Source: DASUAO01 sp046484625 (GTDB taxonomy: Bacteria > Actinomycetota > Acidimicrobiia > IMCC26256 > PALSA-555). Taken from it: a stretch of DNA of 64,000 nt. This document shows positions 42,989 to 51,090 of this stretch, one piece after another; position 1 is the stretch's first letter, and each line of letters begins with the position of its first letter. A program made the translations under genes and the position numbers. The stretch lies in the NCBI GenBank assembly GCA_046484625.1, contig JAWOIO010000127.1, positions 1-64,000 of the forward strand, written 5' to 3'. The notes under the pieces were generated by a model that had not been told where the DNA came from, searched no databases, and saw only the letters and a list, made by a program, of their open reading frames with translations.

Positions 42989-43569
42989 CCTCGCCGACGA
43001 GGATCCCGGCAGCCGAGCGCATCAAGCGCTACACGGAGTCGGCGATCCTGACCCGGGCGAACGTCGTGACGATCGCGCGCTTGGTCCTCACGGTGCCGGT
43101 GCTCCTCCTGATGCTCGAGGAAGGCTCGACCTGGCTCACGTGGGGCGGGTGGTTCTTCCTGTCGGTCACCGACGGGCTCGACGGGTGGATCGCCCGTCGC
43201 GACGGCACGACCCGGTCGGGGGCGTTCCTCGACCCGATCGCCGACAAGTTCCTCGTGCTCGGCGGGTTCGTGGTGCTGGCCATCAACGACGACCTCTCCT
43301 GGGTGCCCGTGATCCTCGTGATCGCACGCGAGGTCGGGATCTAGGTCTACCGGTCCTTCGCCGGTCGGCGGGGCATCTCGCTCCCCGCCCGCCAGCTCGG
43401 CAAGTGGAAGGCCGTCCTCCAGTTCCTCGCGGTGGGGTTCGTGCTGTTCCCACCGACGGCCTCGGCGACGACGTTCCACCTCGTGATGGTGTGGTCGGCG
43501 GTCGCGATCTCGATCGTGTCGGCACTCGACATCGTGCGCCGCGGCTGGGTGGAGACCCGGGTCGCGTGA
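42985..43569 (+). pseudogene. pgsA: CDP-diacylglycerol-glycerol-3-phosphate 3-phosphatidyltransferase PgsA, interrupted by in-frame TAG
   Basis: The frame from ATG 42985 to TGA 43567-43569 would give 194 residues, but codon 120 (43342-43344) is TAG. The CDP-alcohol phosphotransferase motif is complete before the stop (DGLDGWIARRDG followed by GAFLDPIAD). After it, VYRSFAGRRGISLPARQLGKWKAVLQ (in part) and two hydrophobic segments continue the family in the same frame with no indel. PgsA makes phosphatidylglycerophosphate at the membrane. The position between rimO and cinA is classical. The stop may be a real nonsense mutation, a sequencing or assembly error, or a recoded or read-through codon. 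The short product alone would be 119 residues and lack the C-terminal helices. Confidence 0.85.
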
Positions 43570-43594
43570 CGGGACCCCAACCGACGGGAGCAGG

Positions 43595-44839
43595 ATGAGA
43601 GCGGACGTCCTCGCGATCGGGACCGAGCTGCTGCTCGGCCAGATCGTCGACAGCAACAGCGCATGGATCGGCGAGCAGCTGGCGTCCGCGGGGATCGACA
43701 CCTACGACCACCGCAAGGTCGGCGACAACCAGGATCGGATGGTGGCCGCGATGCGCGACCTCCTCGGCGAGGCCGACGCGCTCGTCGTCTGCGGGGGGCT
43801 CGGCCCGACCCAGGACGACGTCACTCGCGACGCGATCGCCGAGCTGATGGGCGTCGAGCTCGAGCGCCGTGAGGACCTCGTGGAGCAGATCGCGGCGATG
43901 TTCGGGCTCCGTGGTCGTGACATGCCGGCGAACAACCTGCGCCAGGCCGACGTACCCGCGGGTGGCGACGCGATCCCGAACCCCATCGGCACCGCACCGG
44001 GATTGCGGTGCGAGGTCTCCGTCGACGGCCACCAGCGTGTCGTCTACGCGGTCCCGGGCGTCCCGTACGAGATGCAGCAGATGGTGCGCGACCACGTGCT
44101 CCCCGACCTGCTCGAGCGGTCCGGGGAGCGGGCGGTGATCGTGAGCAGGTCCCTGAAGACCTGGGGCACGTCGGAGTCCGGCCTCTCCGAGATGATCGCC
44201 CACCGGGTGGACGGCCAGTCCAACCCGACGATCGCGTTCCTCGCGCGGGGGATCGAGGGCCTGTGCGTCCGGCTGACCGCGAAGGGCGCCGACGAGGCCG
44301 CGGCCCGGGCGCTGATCGAGGCCGAGGAGACCGAGCTGCGGTCGATCCTCGGTGACCTGATCTTCGCCGTCGACCACGAGACGATGGAGTCGAACGTCCT
44401 GGCTGCCTGCGAGGCGCGGGGCTGGACGCTCGGCGTCGCGGAGTCCCTCACCGGTGGGCTCGTGGGCGCGCGCCTCGCCAACGTCCCCGGTGCGAGCCGC
44501 ACGTTCCGCGGCTCGATCGCGTCCTATGCCACCGAGGTGAAGCGCGACGTGCTCGGCGTCGATGCCGAGAAGGTGGTCTCGCAGGAGTGCGCGATCCAGA
44601 TGGCCGAGGCTGCCCAGCGGGTACTCGGTGCCGACGTCGGGATCTCGTGCACCGGCGTCGCCGGTCCCGACGAGCAGGACGGCCAGCCGGTCGGCACGGT
44701 GTGGTTCGGCGTGGCGGTTCCCGGGCACCCCACGCACGCGATGTCGACCCGTCTCCCCGGGGACCGGGAGCGCATCCGCCAGTTCTCGACGATCTCGCTC
44801 GTCAACCTGCTCCGACTGCGCCTCGATTCGCTGGCGTGA
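43595..44839 (+). CDS. cinA: CinA-like protein (NMN deamidase/ADP-ribose pyrophosphatase type)
   Basis: A 414-residue two-domain protein. The N-terminal MoCF/COG1058 domain (1-165) has AIGTELLLGQIVDSNS and CGGLGPTQDDVTRD. The C-terminal CinA domain (about 255-414) has AESLTGGLVGARLANVPGAS (in part) with the catalytic Ser and SCTGVAGPDEQDGQPVGTVW (in part). It removes ammonia from nicotinamide mononucleotide in pyridine-nucleotide recycling. GAGCAGGATG provides a modest ribosome site; the start lies 25 bp after the pgsA end and the stop overlaps thpR by GTGA. Confidence 0.93.
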   Translation: MRADVLAIGTELLLGQIVDSNSAWIGEQLASAGIDTYDHRKVGDNQDRMVAAMRDLLGEADALVVCGGLGPTQDDVTRDAIAELMGVELERREDLVEQIAAMFGLRGRDMPANNLRQADVPAGGDAIPNPIGTAPGLRCEVSVDGHQRVVYAVPGVPYEMQQMVRDHVLPDLLERSGERAVIVSRSLKTWGTSESGLSEMIAHRVDGQSNPTIAFLARGIEGLCVRLTAKGADEAAARALIEAEETELRSILGDLIFAVDHETMESNVLAACEARGWTLGVAESLTGGLVGARLANVPGASRTFRGSIASYATEVKRDVLGVDAEKVVSQECAIQMAEAAQRVLGADVGISCTGVAGPDEQDGQPVGTVWFGVAVPGHPTHAMSTRLPGDRERIRQFSTISLVNLLRLRLDSLA

Positions 44840-45402
44840 GCTCGACCGGTCGCGCGTTCGTCGCGGTCGTGCCACCCGCGGCGGTGCTCGACTGCATCGA
44901 AGAGGCCCTCGCGCCGGTCGAGCGCCTCGTGCCGGCCGCGCGTTGGACCACGCGCGGGCAGCGGCACGTCACCTTGCAGTTCCTCGGGAACCGCGTCGAC
45001 CTCGACGCGGTCGCCGGTGCGCTCGGAGGGCTCGCCGTGACGGGCGGCGAGGTCCGCGTCCGCGGCGCCGGCGCGTTCCCCGACGAGCGCCGGGGAAGAG
45101 TCCTGTGGGCCGGGATCCCGGGCGGCGCGGCCGTGCTCACGCGTCTCGCCGGGGCGGTGGGCGAGCGCCTCACGCCGATCGGCCACGAGCCCGACAGTCG
45201 CGGGCTCCACCCACACCTCACGCTGGCCCGGCTCCGTACCCCGGGCGACCTGCGCGCCGCGGTCGCCGTGCTCGACCAGCGTGACCTCGGCCCGACCTGG
45301 CGGGTCGAGGAGGTGGTCCTGTTCCGGAGCGAGACCCGTCCGGAGGGCGCCCGCTACGAGGCGGTCGCCCGGATCCCGATCCCGGCCCCGGGCGGTCCCT
45401 GA
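44836..45402 (+). CDS. thpR: RNA 2',3'-cyclic phosphodiesterase (2'-5' RNA ligase family)
   Basis: A 188-residue 2H phosphoesterase. The two catalytic HxT motifs are in RHVTLQFLG (about residues 43-46) and HPHLTLARL (about 128-131). The family hydrolyses 2',3'-cyclic phosphates on RNA and can ligate 2'-5' ends. It starts at GTG 44836 inside the cinA stop. It is the last gene of the rimO-pgsA-cinA-thpR run. Confidence 0.88.
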   Translation: MSSTGRAFVAVVPPAAVLDCIEEALAPVERLVPAARWTTRGQRHVTLQFLGNRVDLDAVAGALGGLAVTGGEVRVRGAGAFPDERRGRVLWAGIPGGAAVLTRLAGAVGERLTPIGHEPDSRGLHPHLTLARLRTPGDLRAAVAVLDQRDLGPTWRVEEVVLFRSETRPEGARYEAVARIPIPAPGGP

Positions 45403-45431
45403 GGGCGGTGCCGTGCCGAGATCCGATGGGG

Positions 45432-45662
45432 CTACTGGAACGGGCGACTGCCGAGCTTGCGCCCGGGGGCCCACCGGCTCGGCTTCTTCGGGGCCTTCGG
45501 CTCCTTGAATCGGGGCGTGACCTCGTCCTTGCTCCGGGCCAGCGCCTCCCCTGACCGGACGCTCGGCGACCGGACGCTCGGCGACCGGCCGTTCGGTGCG
45601 GCCGGCTGGCTCCCCGAGCCGGCAGGAGCGGATTCGTCGTCGTGTGTGCCTCGGTCCGTCAT
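45432..45662 (-). CDS. Small basic proline-rich protein, divergent from recA
   Basis: A 76-residue product that I cannot assign. The N-terminal half is polar and disordered with a short repeat (RSPSVRSPSVRSG); the C-terminal half is basic and Pro-rich (RFKEPKAPKKPSRWAPGRKLGSRPFQ, in part). Support for a real gene: TAGGCT ends seven bases before ATG 45662 on the reverse strand, the same leaderless layout as its neighbours, and no better frame occupies the 313 bp between thpR and the recA promoter. It is not RecX, which is the usual recA neighbour. Confidence 0.55.
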   Translation of the reverse strand: MTDRGTHDDESAPAGSGSQPAAPNGRSPSVRSPSVRSGEALARSKDEVTPRFKEPKAPKKPSRWAPGRKLGSRPFQ

Positions 45663-45669
45663 CCCCGAG

Positions 45670-45675
45670 AGCCTA
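45670..45675 (-). promoter_or_regulatory. -10 element TAGGCT of the small basic gene
   Basis: Reverse-strand TAGGCT, seven bases, ATG 45662. It lies 15 bp from the recA -35. Confidence 0.5.
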
Positions 45676-45689
45676 GTGGCCCACGGTGC

Positions 45690-45718
45690 TTGACCCCGAA
45701 CGGGTGTTCGTCTAGCGT
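45690..45718 (+). promoter_or_regulatory. recA promoter with LexA (SOS) box
   Basis: -35 TTGACC (45690-45695), 17-bp spacer, -10 TAGCGT (45713-45718). The spacer holds CGAACGGGTGTTCG (45697-45710), a perfect match to the Gram-positive SOS box CGAAC-N4-GTTCG. LexA bound here would block polymerase. Transcription should start near 45725. Confidence 0.88.
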
Positions 45719-45720
45719 CT

Positions 45721-45746
45721 CACAGACGTGGAGTTCCACGTGTGTG
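45721..45746 (+). other. Hairpin at the 5' end of the recA leader
   Basis: ACGTGGA-GT-TCCACGT is a perfect 7-bp stem; CACA and TGTG extend it past one G-G mismatch. It would cap the mRNA from the SOS promoter, about 130 bases before the start codon. Confidence 0.5.
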
Positions 45747-45775
45747 ATCCTGCCGCTCCGGAGCCCCCGGCGTGA

Positions 45776-45798
45776 CTGTCACACCCCCGCCGTAGGTT
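45776..45798 (+). promoter_or_regulatory. Possible second recA promoter (CTGTCACAC-N8-TAGGTT)
   Basis: CTGTCACAC, exactly eight bases, then TAGGTT. The layout matches the LexA-independent mycobacterial promoter TTGTCRGTG-N8-TANNNT used by PafBC, although only the TGTCA core agrees. GACTGTCACACCC recurs three times in the leader of the SOS LysM gene. Confidence 0.4.
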
Positions 45799-45871
45799 GC
45801 CGGCCAGTACCAGCGAGCAGCACCAGCGAGCACTTCCCCCAACCGAAGACGAAGCCCCCAGGAGGGTCCCC

Positions 45872-47029
45872 GTGGAGCGTGAACAGGCACTCGAGATGGC
45901 ACTGGGTCAGATCGAGAAGAACTACGGCAAGGGCGCGATCATGCGCCTCGGCGAGCGAGGCCACGTCGGGATCTCGGCGATCCCCACCGGGGCGCTCGCC
46001 CTCGACATCGCGCTCGGCATCGGGGGCCTGCCCCGCGGCCGCGTCGTCGAGATCTTCGGCCCCGAGTCGTCCGGGAAGTCCACTCTCGCGATGCACGTCG
46101 TCGCCGAGGCCCAGCGCAACGGCGGCACCTGTGCCTACATCGACGCCGAGCACGCCATGGACCCGGTGTACGCCGCGGCCATCGGGGTCAACGTCGACGA
46201 CCTCTACATCTCCCAGCCCGACACGGGGGAGCAGGCGCTCGAGATCGCCGATCTGCTGATCCGCTCGGGTGCCCTCGACGTCGTCGTCATCGACTCGGTG
46301 GCCGCACTCGTGCCCCGGGCCGAGATCGAGGGCGAGATGGGCGACACCCATGTGGGCCTGCAGGCCCGGCTCATGAGTCAGGCGCTGCGCAAGCTCACCG
46401 CGAACCTCAACCGGTCCCGGACGGTGTGTGTCTTCATCAACCAGCTGCGCGAGAAGATCGGTGTGATGTTCGGCTCACCGGAGACCACGCCGGGCGGCCG
46501 GGCGCTGAAGTTCTACTCGTCGGTCCGTCTCGACATCCGTCGCGTGGAGACGATCAAGGACGGCGCCGAGATGATCGGCAACCGGACCCGCGTCAAGGTG
46601 GTGAAGAACAAGGTCTCGCCGCCGTTCAAGATGGCCGAGTTCGACATCATGTACGGCAAGGGCATCAGCCGCGAGGGCTCGATGCTCGACGTCGGTGTGG
46701 AGCTCGACATCATCAAGAAGTCGGGGGCCTGGTTCACCTACGAGGGCGAGCAGCTCGGTCAGGGACGGGAGAACGCCAAGGCGTTCCTCAAGGACAACCT
46801 CGACATGATGCTCGAGATCATGGAGAAGATCCGGGTGCAGGCCGGCATCGGCGAGTCCGACGACGTCCCGCCGCCCGACGGCGAGATCGACCTCACCGAG
46901 GCGGCCGCCGACGCGATCGCCGAGGCCGCGGAGGCCGAGGCGAAGGCCGCCAAGGACACGAAGGCGGCCTCGGCAGACGAGCCGACGCCGACGGCGAAGA
47001 ACGGGACGAAGGCGTCTTCCAAGTCCTAG
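45872..47029 (+). CDS. recA: Recombinase RecA
   Basis: A 385-residue homologous-recombination ATPase and LexA coprotease. Walker A is GPESSGKS (63-70). EKNYGKGAIMRLG, VIDSVAALVPRAEIEGEMGD (in part), the L2 loop with FINQLREKIGVMFGSPETTPGGRALKFY (in part) and a helical acidic/Lys-Ala tail are present. There is no intein. GGAGGG (45861-45866) five bases before GTG 45872 sets the start; the 25-residue longer frame begins inside the possible second -10. recX is not next to it. Confidence 0.95.
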   Translation: MEREQALEMALGQIEKNYGKGAIMRLGERGHVGISAIPTGALALDIALGIGGLPRGRVVEIFGPESSGKSTLAMHVVAEAQRNGGTCAYIDAEHAMDPVYAAAIGVNVDDLYISQPDTGEQALEIADLLIRSGALDVVVIDSVAALVPRAEIEGEMGDTHVGLQARLMSQALRKLTANLNRSRTVCVFINQLREKIGVMFGSPETTPGGRALKFYSSVRLDIRRVETIKDGAEMIGNRTRVKVVKNKVSPPFKMAEFDIMYGKGISREGSMLDVGVELDIIKKSGAWFTYEGEQLGQGRENAKAFLKDNLDMMLEIMEKIRVQAGIGESDDVPPPDGEIDLTEAAADAIAEAAEAEAKAAKDTKAASADEPTPTAKNGTKASSKS

Positions 47030-47061
47030 GAGCCACCGCCCGGCAACGGGGCATGCGACGT

Positions 47062-47095
47062 ACGGGAGGCGCTCGAGCGATCGGGTGCCTCCCGT
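47062..47095. terminator. Hairpin between converging recA and tauE genes
   Basis: ACGGGAGGC (47062-47070) pairs with GCCTCCCGT (47087-47095) across a 16-base loop; GCAACGGG at 47043 can compete for the right arm. There is no T-tract. Confidence 0.55.
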
Positions 47096-47120
47096 TGCGC
47101 GTCGAGATCGCCCCAGACGA

Positions 47121-47843
47121 TCAGAGCAGGCCGCGGGCGATCGCGACGCACCCTGCGATCCCCGAGACGATCAGCACCATCGGGCGCAGCCAGCCGCCGT
47201 CCACGAACACGTGGAGGTGCTTGCTGGCCCAGAGCCCGGCGATCATCGCCGGGAGCAGCGCGAGTGCGAACAGCACCTGGTCCCCGTTGATCGTTCCGGC
47301 GATGCCGTAGCCGATCAGCGACATGCTCGCGCTCACCGCGAAGAACGACCCGAGCGTGGAGCGAGCGGACGGGCCGTCGCGGTGCTGGAACAGGAGTGCG
47401 ACCGGCGGCCCACCCACTGCGGCCGCGGTCCCGAAGATGTTGGACGCGAAGCCGGCCAACGCGCCCGTCACCGCGGTCACCGGGATCGGCGGCGAGACGA
47501 CGCTGAGCAGCACCCCCAGCAGGACCACGAAGCCGACGAGGGTGGCCAGCGCGCTCGTGCTCACTCGCGTGACGATGAAGAGCCCGACGACGGTGCCCGG
47601 CACCGCCCCCACGAGCATCTGGCCCACGGCCGTCCGGTCGATCGCGTGGTGCTCGCGGGCGACCGTGGTGATGGTGAGCGGGAAGGCCACCAGCACGAGC
47701 GTCGTCGGCAGGGCCTCGGGGACGACGATCGCCACGAGGGGCGCCGCGAGCAGGTTGAGCCCGAACCCGATGGAGCCCTGCACGACCGAGCCCGTCAACA
47801 CGGCCCCGAGGGCCACCACCAGCTCGAGGGCTCCGACGTGCAC
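47121..47843 (-). CDS. TauE/SafE family sulfite exporter-like permease
   Basis: A 240-residue membrane protein with about eight helices. The two family repeats show as GSVVQGSIGFGLNLLAAPLV (N-terminal) and GALAGFASNIFGTAAAVGGPPVALL (in part, C-terminal). The family moves sulfite, sulfonates or organic acids. GTG 47843 is chosen because upstream sequence in frame is the antisense of miaB. It is divergent from miaB by 63 bp and lies in the position where recX is often found. Confidence 0.85.
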   Translation of the reverse strand: MHVGALELVVALGAVLTGSVVQGSIGFGLNLLAAPLVAIVVPEALPTTLVLVAFPLTITTVAREHHAIDRTAVGQMLVGAVPGTVVGLFIVTRVSTSALATLVGFVVLLGVLLSVVSPPIPVTAVTGALAGFASNIFGTAAAVGGPPVALLFQHRDGPSARSTLGSFFAVSASMSLIGYGIAGTINGDQVLFALALLPAMIAGLWASKHLHVFVDGGWLRPMVLIVSGIAGCVAIARGLL

Positions 47844-47851
47844 GACGGCTG

Positions 47852-47857
47852 ATCCTG
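47852..47857 (-). promoter_or_regulatory. Possible -10 CAGGAT of the tauE gene
   Basis: It ends eight bases before GTG 47843; the first base deviates from TANNNT. Confidence 0.3.
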
Positions 47858-47892
47858 CCAGGTCGGCCGCAGGAGGGACGACCGGGGCCCCG

Positions 47893-47898
47893 TACACT
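47893..47898 (+). promoter_or_regulatory. -10 element TACACT, leaderless start of miaB
   Basis: TACACT, eight bases, GTG 47907. GTG 47901 is only two bases away from the element and would be upstream of the transcript start. Confidence 0.55.
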
Positions 47899-47906
47899 CG
47901 GTGGTC

Positions 47907-49304
47907 GTGACCCGCCGGTTCCACGTCCGCACCTACGGATGCCAGATGAACGAGCACGACTCCGAGCACCTGGCCGGGATGATGAGCGCCGCCGGGCTCG
48001 AACCGACCGACGACGCCGAGGATGCCGACGTCATCCTCCTGAACACCTGCTGCATCCGGGAGAACGCCGACAACCGGTTCTACGGCCACCTGGGCAACCT
48101 CAAAGCCCTCAAGGAGGCCCGTCCGGGCCTCCAGATCGCCGTGGCGGGCTGCCTGGCCCAGAAGGACCGGGAGCGGATCGTCGAGCGAGCCGGCCACGTC
48201 GACGTGGTGTTCGGGACCCACAACCTCCACCGGGCCGTCGACCTCCTCGATGAGCAGCGGTCCAGGGGCGAGACGGTCGTCGAGATCGCCGAGGAGCACG
48301 GTCCCGACGCCGCCGCGATCGCCGGCGCGCTCCCGGCTCGGCGCGACCTCGACCACTCGGCCTGGGTGACGATCCAGATCGGGTGCGACAACTCGTGCAC
48401 GTTCTGCATCGTCCCGCTCGTGCGCGGCGCAGAAGTCAGCCGGCGGATGGGGGACGTCGTAAGGGAGGTCGAGGAGCTCGCAGCCGCCGGCGTGAGCGAG
48501 GTCACGCTCCTCGGGCAGAACGTCAACTCCTACGGCCGCGACCTCGGTGCCGGCCAGTACCGCCCGCGCTTCGCCGACCTGCTCCGGGCCATCGACGCGG
48601 TCGACGGGATCAAGCGCATCCGGTTCACGTCGCCGCATCCCAAGGACCTGCGTCCCGAGACCATCGCTGCGATGGCCGAGTGCGACGCGGTGTGCGAGCA
48701 TCTCCACCTGCCGCTCCAGTCGGGGAGCGACCGGACGCTCGCCCGGATGCATCGCGGCTACACCGCCGAGCGCTACCTCCAGCGACTCGATGCCGCGCGC
48801 GCCGGGATCCCCGACCTCGCGGTCACGACCGACCTCATCGTCGGGTTCCCGGGCGAGACCGACGACGACTTCGAGCGAACACTCGAGGTGGTCGACACAG
48901 CCGGGTACGACGCGGCGTACACGTTCGTGTTCTCGCCCCGACCCGGGACACCTGCTGCCCGGATGACCGACCTCGCGGTGCCGGCCGAGGTCGTGCGCGA
49001 GCGCATGAACCGCCTCACCGAGGTCGTCGAGGGCCATGCCCTCCTTCGTCACGAGGCCCGCGTCGGCAGGGTCGAGGCCGCGCTCGTGGACGGGCCGTCG
49101 AAGACCGATCCAACCCGTACCTCGGCGCGCACGGGGCAGGGCAAGCTCGTCCACTTCGACGCCGGCGCCGCGGCGATCCCGCCCGGGTCGTACGTCCGGC
49201 TCGAGGTCACACGCGCCGCGCCGCACTGGTTGGAAGGCACGTTGCGCGGCATCGACTTCACCCCCGAGTCGCGTCCGGTGCGCATCCCGGTCGCGTCGGT
49301 GTGA
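47907..49304 (+). CDS. miaB: tRNA-2-methylthio-N6-dimethylallyladenosine synthase MiaB
   Basis: A 465-residue radical-SAM methylthiotransferase. The MTTase domain starts RTYGCQMNEHDSEHL (about 8-22), with the further cluster Cys in LLNTCCIREN and AVAGCLAQ. The radical-SAM motif is CDNSCTFC (about 158-165). The C-terminal TRAM domain starts near 385. It modifies A37 after MiaA. The stop overlaps miaA by GTGA. Confidence 0.94.
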   Translation: MTRRFHVRTYGCQMNEHDSEHLAGMMSAAGLEPTDDAEDADVILLNTCCIRENADNRFYGHLGNLKALKEARPGLQIAVAGCLAQKDRERIVERAGHVDVVFGTHNLHRAVDLLDEQRSRGETVVEIAEEHGPDAAAIAGALPARRDLDHSAWVTIQIGCDNSCTFCIVPLVRGAEVSRRMGDVVREVEELAAAGVSEVTLLGQNVNSYGRDLGAGQYRPRFADLLRAIDAVDGIKRIRFTSPHPKDLRPETIAAMAECDAVCEHLHLPLQSGSDRTLARMHRGYTAERYLQRLDAARAGIPDLAVTTDLIVGFPGETDDDFERTLEVVDTAGYDAAYTFVFSPRPGTPAARMTDLAVPAEVVRERMNRLTEVVEGHALLRHEARVGRVEAALVDGPSKTDPTRTSARTGQGKLVHFDAGAAAIPPGSYVRLEVTRAAPHWLEGTLRGIDFTPESRPVRIPVASV

Positions 49305-50248
49305 CGACGACGCACCTCGCCCTCGTCGGGCCCACCGCATCCGGAAAGTCCGTGGCCGCGCTCGCCATCGCGCGGGAGCTGGGCGACGTCGAGATCGTCT
49401 CGGTCGACTCGATGCAGGGCTACCGGGAGATGGACATCGGTACCGCGAAGCCCTCGGCAGCCGAGCAGGCGGCGGTCCGGCACCATCTGCTCGACATCGC
49501 GGACCCCGCCGAGGATCTCAATGTCGCCCGCTACCAGGAGCTGGCCCGCGCCGCGGTCGCCGACATCGCCGGACGGGGCAAGCGGGCGCTGCTCGTCGGC
49601 GGCACCGGCCTGTACTTCCAGGCCGTGGTCGACGACCTGCGCTTCCCCGGCGAGGATCTCGAGCTCCGTGCCGAGCTCGAGCGACGCACCGCGGAGCCGG
49701 GCGGGATCGCCGCCGCGTACACCGAGCTGGAACGGCTCGATCCACTCGCGGCGTCGCGCATCGATCCGCACAACGCGCGTCGGGTCGTCCGCGCGCTGGA
49801 GGTGATCGAGCTGACGGGGGAGCCGTTCTCGTCGTTCGGTCCGGGAGTGCAGTCCTTCGGGCCGACGGCGTTCCCGGTGCACCTCGTGGGGCTGTGGCTG
49901 CCCCGGGAGGCGCTCGTGGGTCGCATTGCCGAGCGGGTCGCGGTCATGCGCGAGCGCGGCCTCTGGGCCGAGGTGGAGCGCCTGCGCCGCCTGCCCGCGT
50001 GGTCCCGCACGGCCCGCCAGGCCATCGGGTACAAGGAGATCCTCGACGTGATCGATCGTGGCGACGGTGGCGCCGCCTCCGACGCCGCGGCGGTCGACGA
50101 TGCGTTCGAGACGATCGCCCGCCGCACCCGGTCCTTCGCCCGTCGTCAGCGAATGTGGTTCCGGCGTGACCCCCGCATCACCTGGGTCGGCGGAGGCGGG
50201 AATCCCTGCGGCCGTGTGGGCGCCGTGCTGGCATTGTGGAGGCGATGA
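49301..50248 (+). CDS. miaA: tRNA dimethylallyltransferase MiaA
   Basis: A 315-residue enzyme that prenylates A37 of tRNAs, giving the substrate of MiaB. The P-loop is GPTASGKS (about 10-17). VDSMQGYREMDIGTAKPS (in part), HHLLDI and LVGGTGLYFQA are diagnostic; RQAIGYKEI lies in the tRNA-binding part. It starts at GTG 49301 inside the miaB stop; the long upstream frame is the shadow of miaB. Confidence 0.95.
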   Translation: MTTTHLALVGPTASGKSVAALAIARELGDVEIVSVDSMQGYREMDIGTAKPSAAEQAAVRHHLLDIADPAEDLNVARYQELARAAVADIAGRGKRALLVGGTGLYFQAVVDDLRFPGEDLELRAELERRTAEPGGIAAAYTELERLDPLAASRIDPHNARRVVRALEVIELTGEPFSSFGPGVQSFGPTAFPVHLVGLWLPREALVGRIAERVAVMRERGLWAEVERLRRLPAWSRTARQAIGYKEILDVIDRGDGGAASDAAAVDDAFETIARRTRSFARRQRMWFRRDPRITWVGGGGNPCGRVGAVLALWRR

Positions 50249-51090
50249 CCTTGCGCGTGAGCAAGCTGCACGGGACCGGAAACGACTTCCTGGTCACCGT
50301 CGTGGCCGACGGCCCCACTGTGGCCGCCGATCACGCCCGCGCGCTCTGCGACCGCCATCGAGGGATCGGGGCCGACGGGATCATCTCCCTCGGCACCGGA
50401 TCCGACGGCGCCGACTGCACCATGGAGCTGCGCAACGCCGACGGCGGGATCGCCGAGATGAGCGGCAACGGGATCCGGTGCCTCGCGTGGGTCGCAGTGC
50501 GCGAGGGTCTGGCCCGCGACGGGCGCCTCGTCGTCGACACCGGGGGCGGCCGCAGGGTCGTCGACCTCGACCTCGGCCCCGACGGGATGCTGCGGACCGC
50601 CACCGTCGACATGGGGCCCGTCACCTTCGAGCCGGCCGAGATCCCGCTCGACGCCTCGTCTGCGTTCGACCTCACGGCCACCTTCCACGGTGTCGAGTAC
50701 TCCGGCGACGCGGCCGGGATCGCCAACCCACACCTCGTGCTCCTCGTCGACGACGTCGATGCGGCCCGCGTCACCCAGCACGGGCCGCGGCTCGAGCGCG
50801 ACGACCGGTTCCCGAACGGCACCAACGTCGAGTTCGTGGAGGCCGCGGGCGCCGACCGGATCCGCATGCGCGTCTGGGAGCGGGGGGTCGGCGAGACGCT
50901 CTCGTGCGGCACGGGCGCGTGCGCCGCGGCCGCGGTCGCGCATCGCCGGGGGATGGTGGGCGAGCGTGTGGTGGTCGCGGTCACCGGCGGCGAGCTCGTC
51001 GTCGGGCTCGGCGACACCGTGACGCTCGGCGGTCCCGTCGTCCATGTGTTCGACGTCGACGTCGACGCCGCGATCGAGACCACACCGTGA
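50245..51090 (+). CDS. dapF: Diaminopimelate epimerase
   Basis: A 281-residue PLP-independent racemase converting LL- to meso-diaminopimelate. The two catalytic Cys lie in MSGNGIRCL (about 77) and LSCGTGACAAA (about 223). KLHGTGNDF at the N-terminus and NPHLVLLVDD are family motifs. ATG 50245 overlaps the miaA stop (ATGA); GTG 50236 is an alternative adding three residues. Confidence 0.95.
   Translation: MTLRVSKLHGTGNDFLVTVVADGPTVAADHARALCDRHRGIGADGIISLGTGSDGADCTMELRNADGGIAEMSGNGIRCLAWVAVREGLARDGRLVVDTGGGRRVVDLDLGPDGMLRTATVDMGPVTFEPAEIPLDASSAFDLTATFHGVEYSGDAAGIANPHLVLLVDDVDAARVTQHGPRLERDDRFPNGTNVEFVEAAGADRIRMRVWERGVGETLSCGTGACAAAAVAHRRGMVGERVVVAVTGGELVVGLGDTVTLGGPVVHVFDVDVDAAIETTP

Noticed and set aside
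43345..43569. Independent small gene after the pgsA stop
   Set aside because: No start codon or ribosome site at a sensible position, and the sequence continues PgsA in frame.
45797..45871. 25-residue N-terminal extension of RecA from TTG 45797
   Set aside because: GGAGGG before GTG 45872 gives the family-standard N-terminus; the extension lacks RecA similarity.
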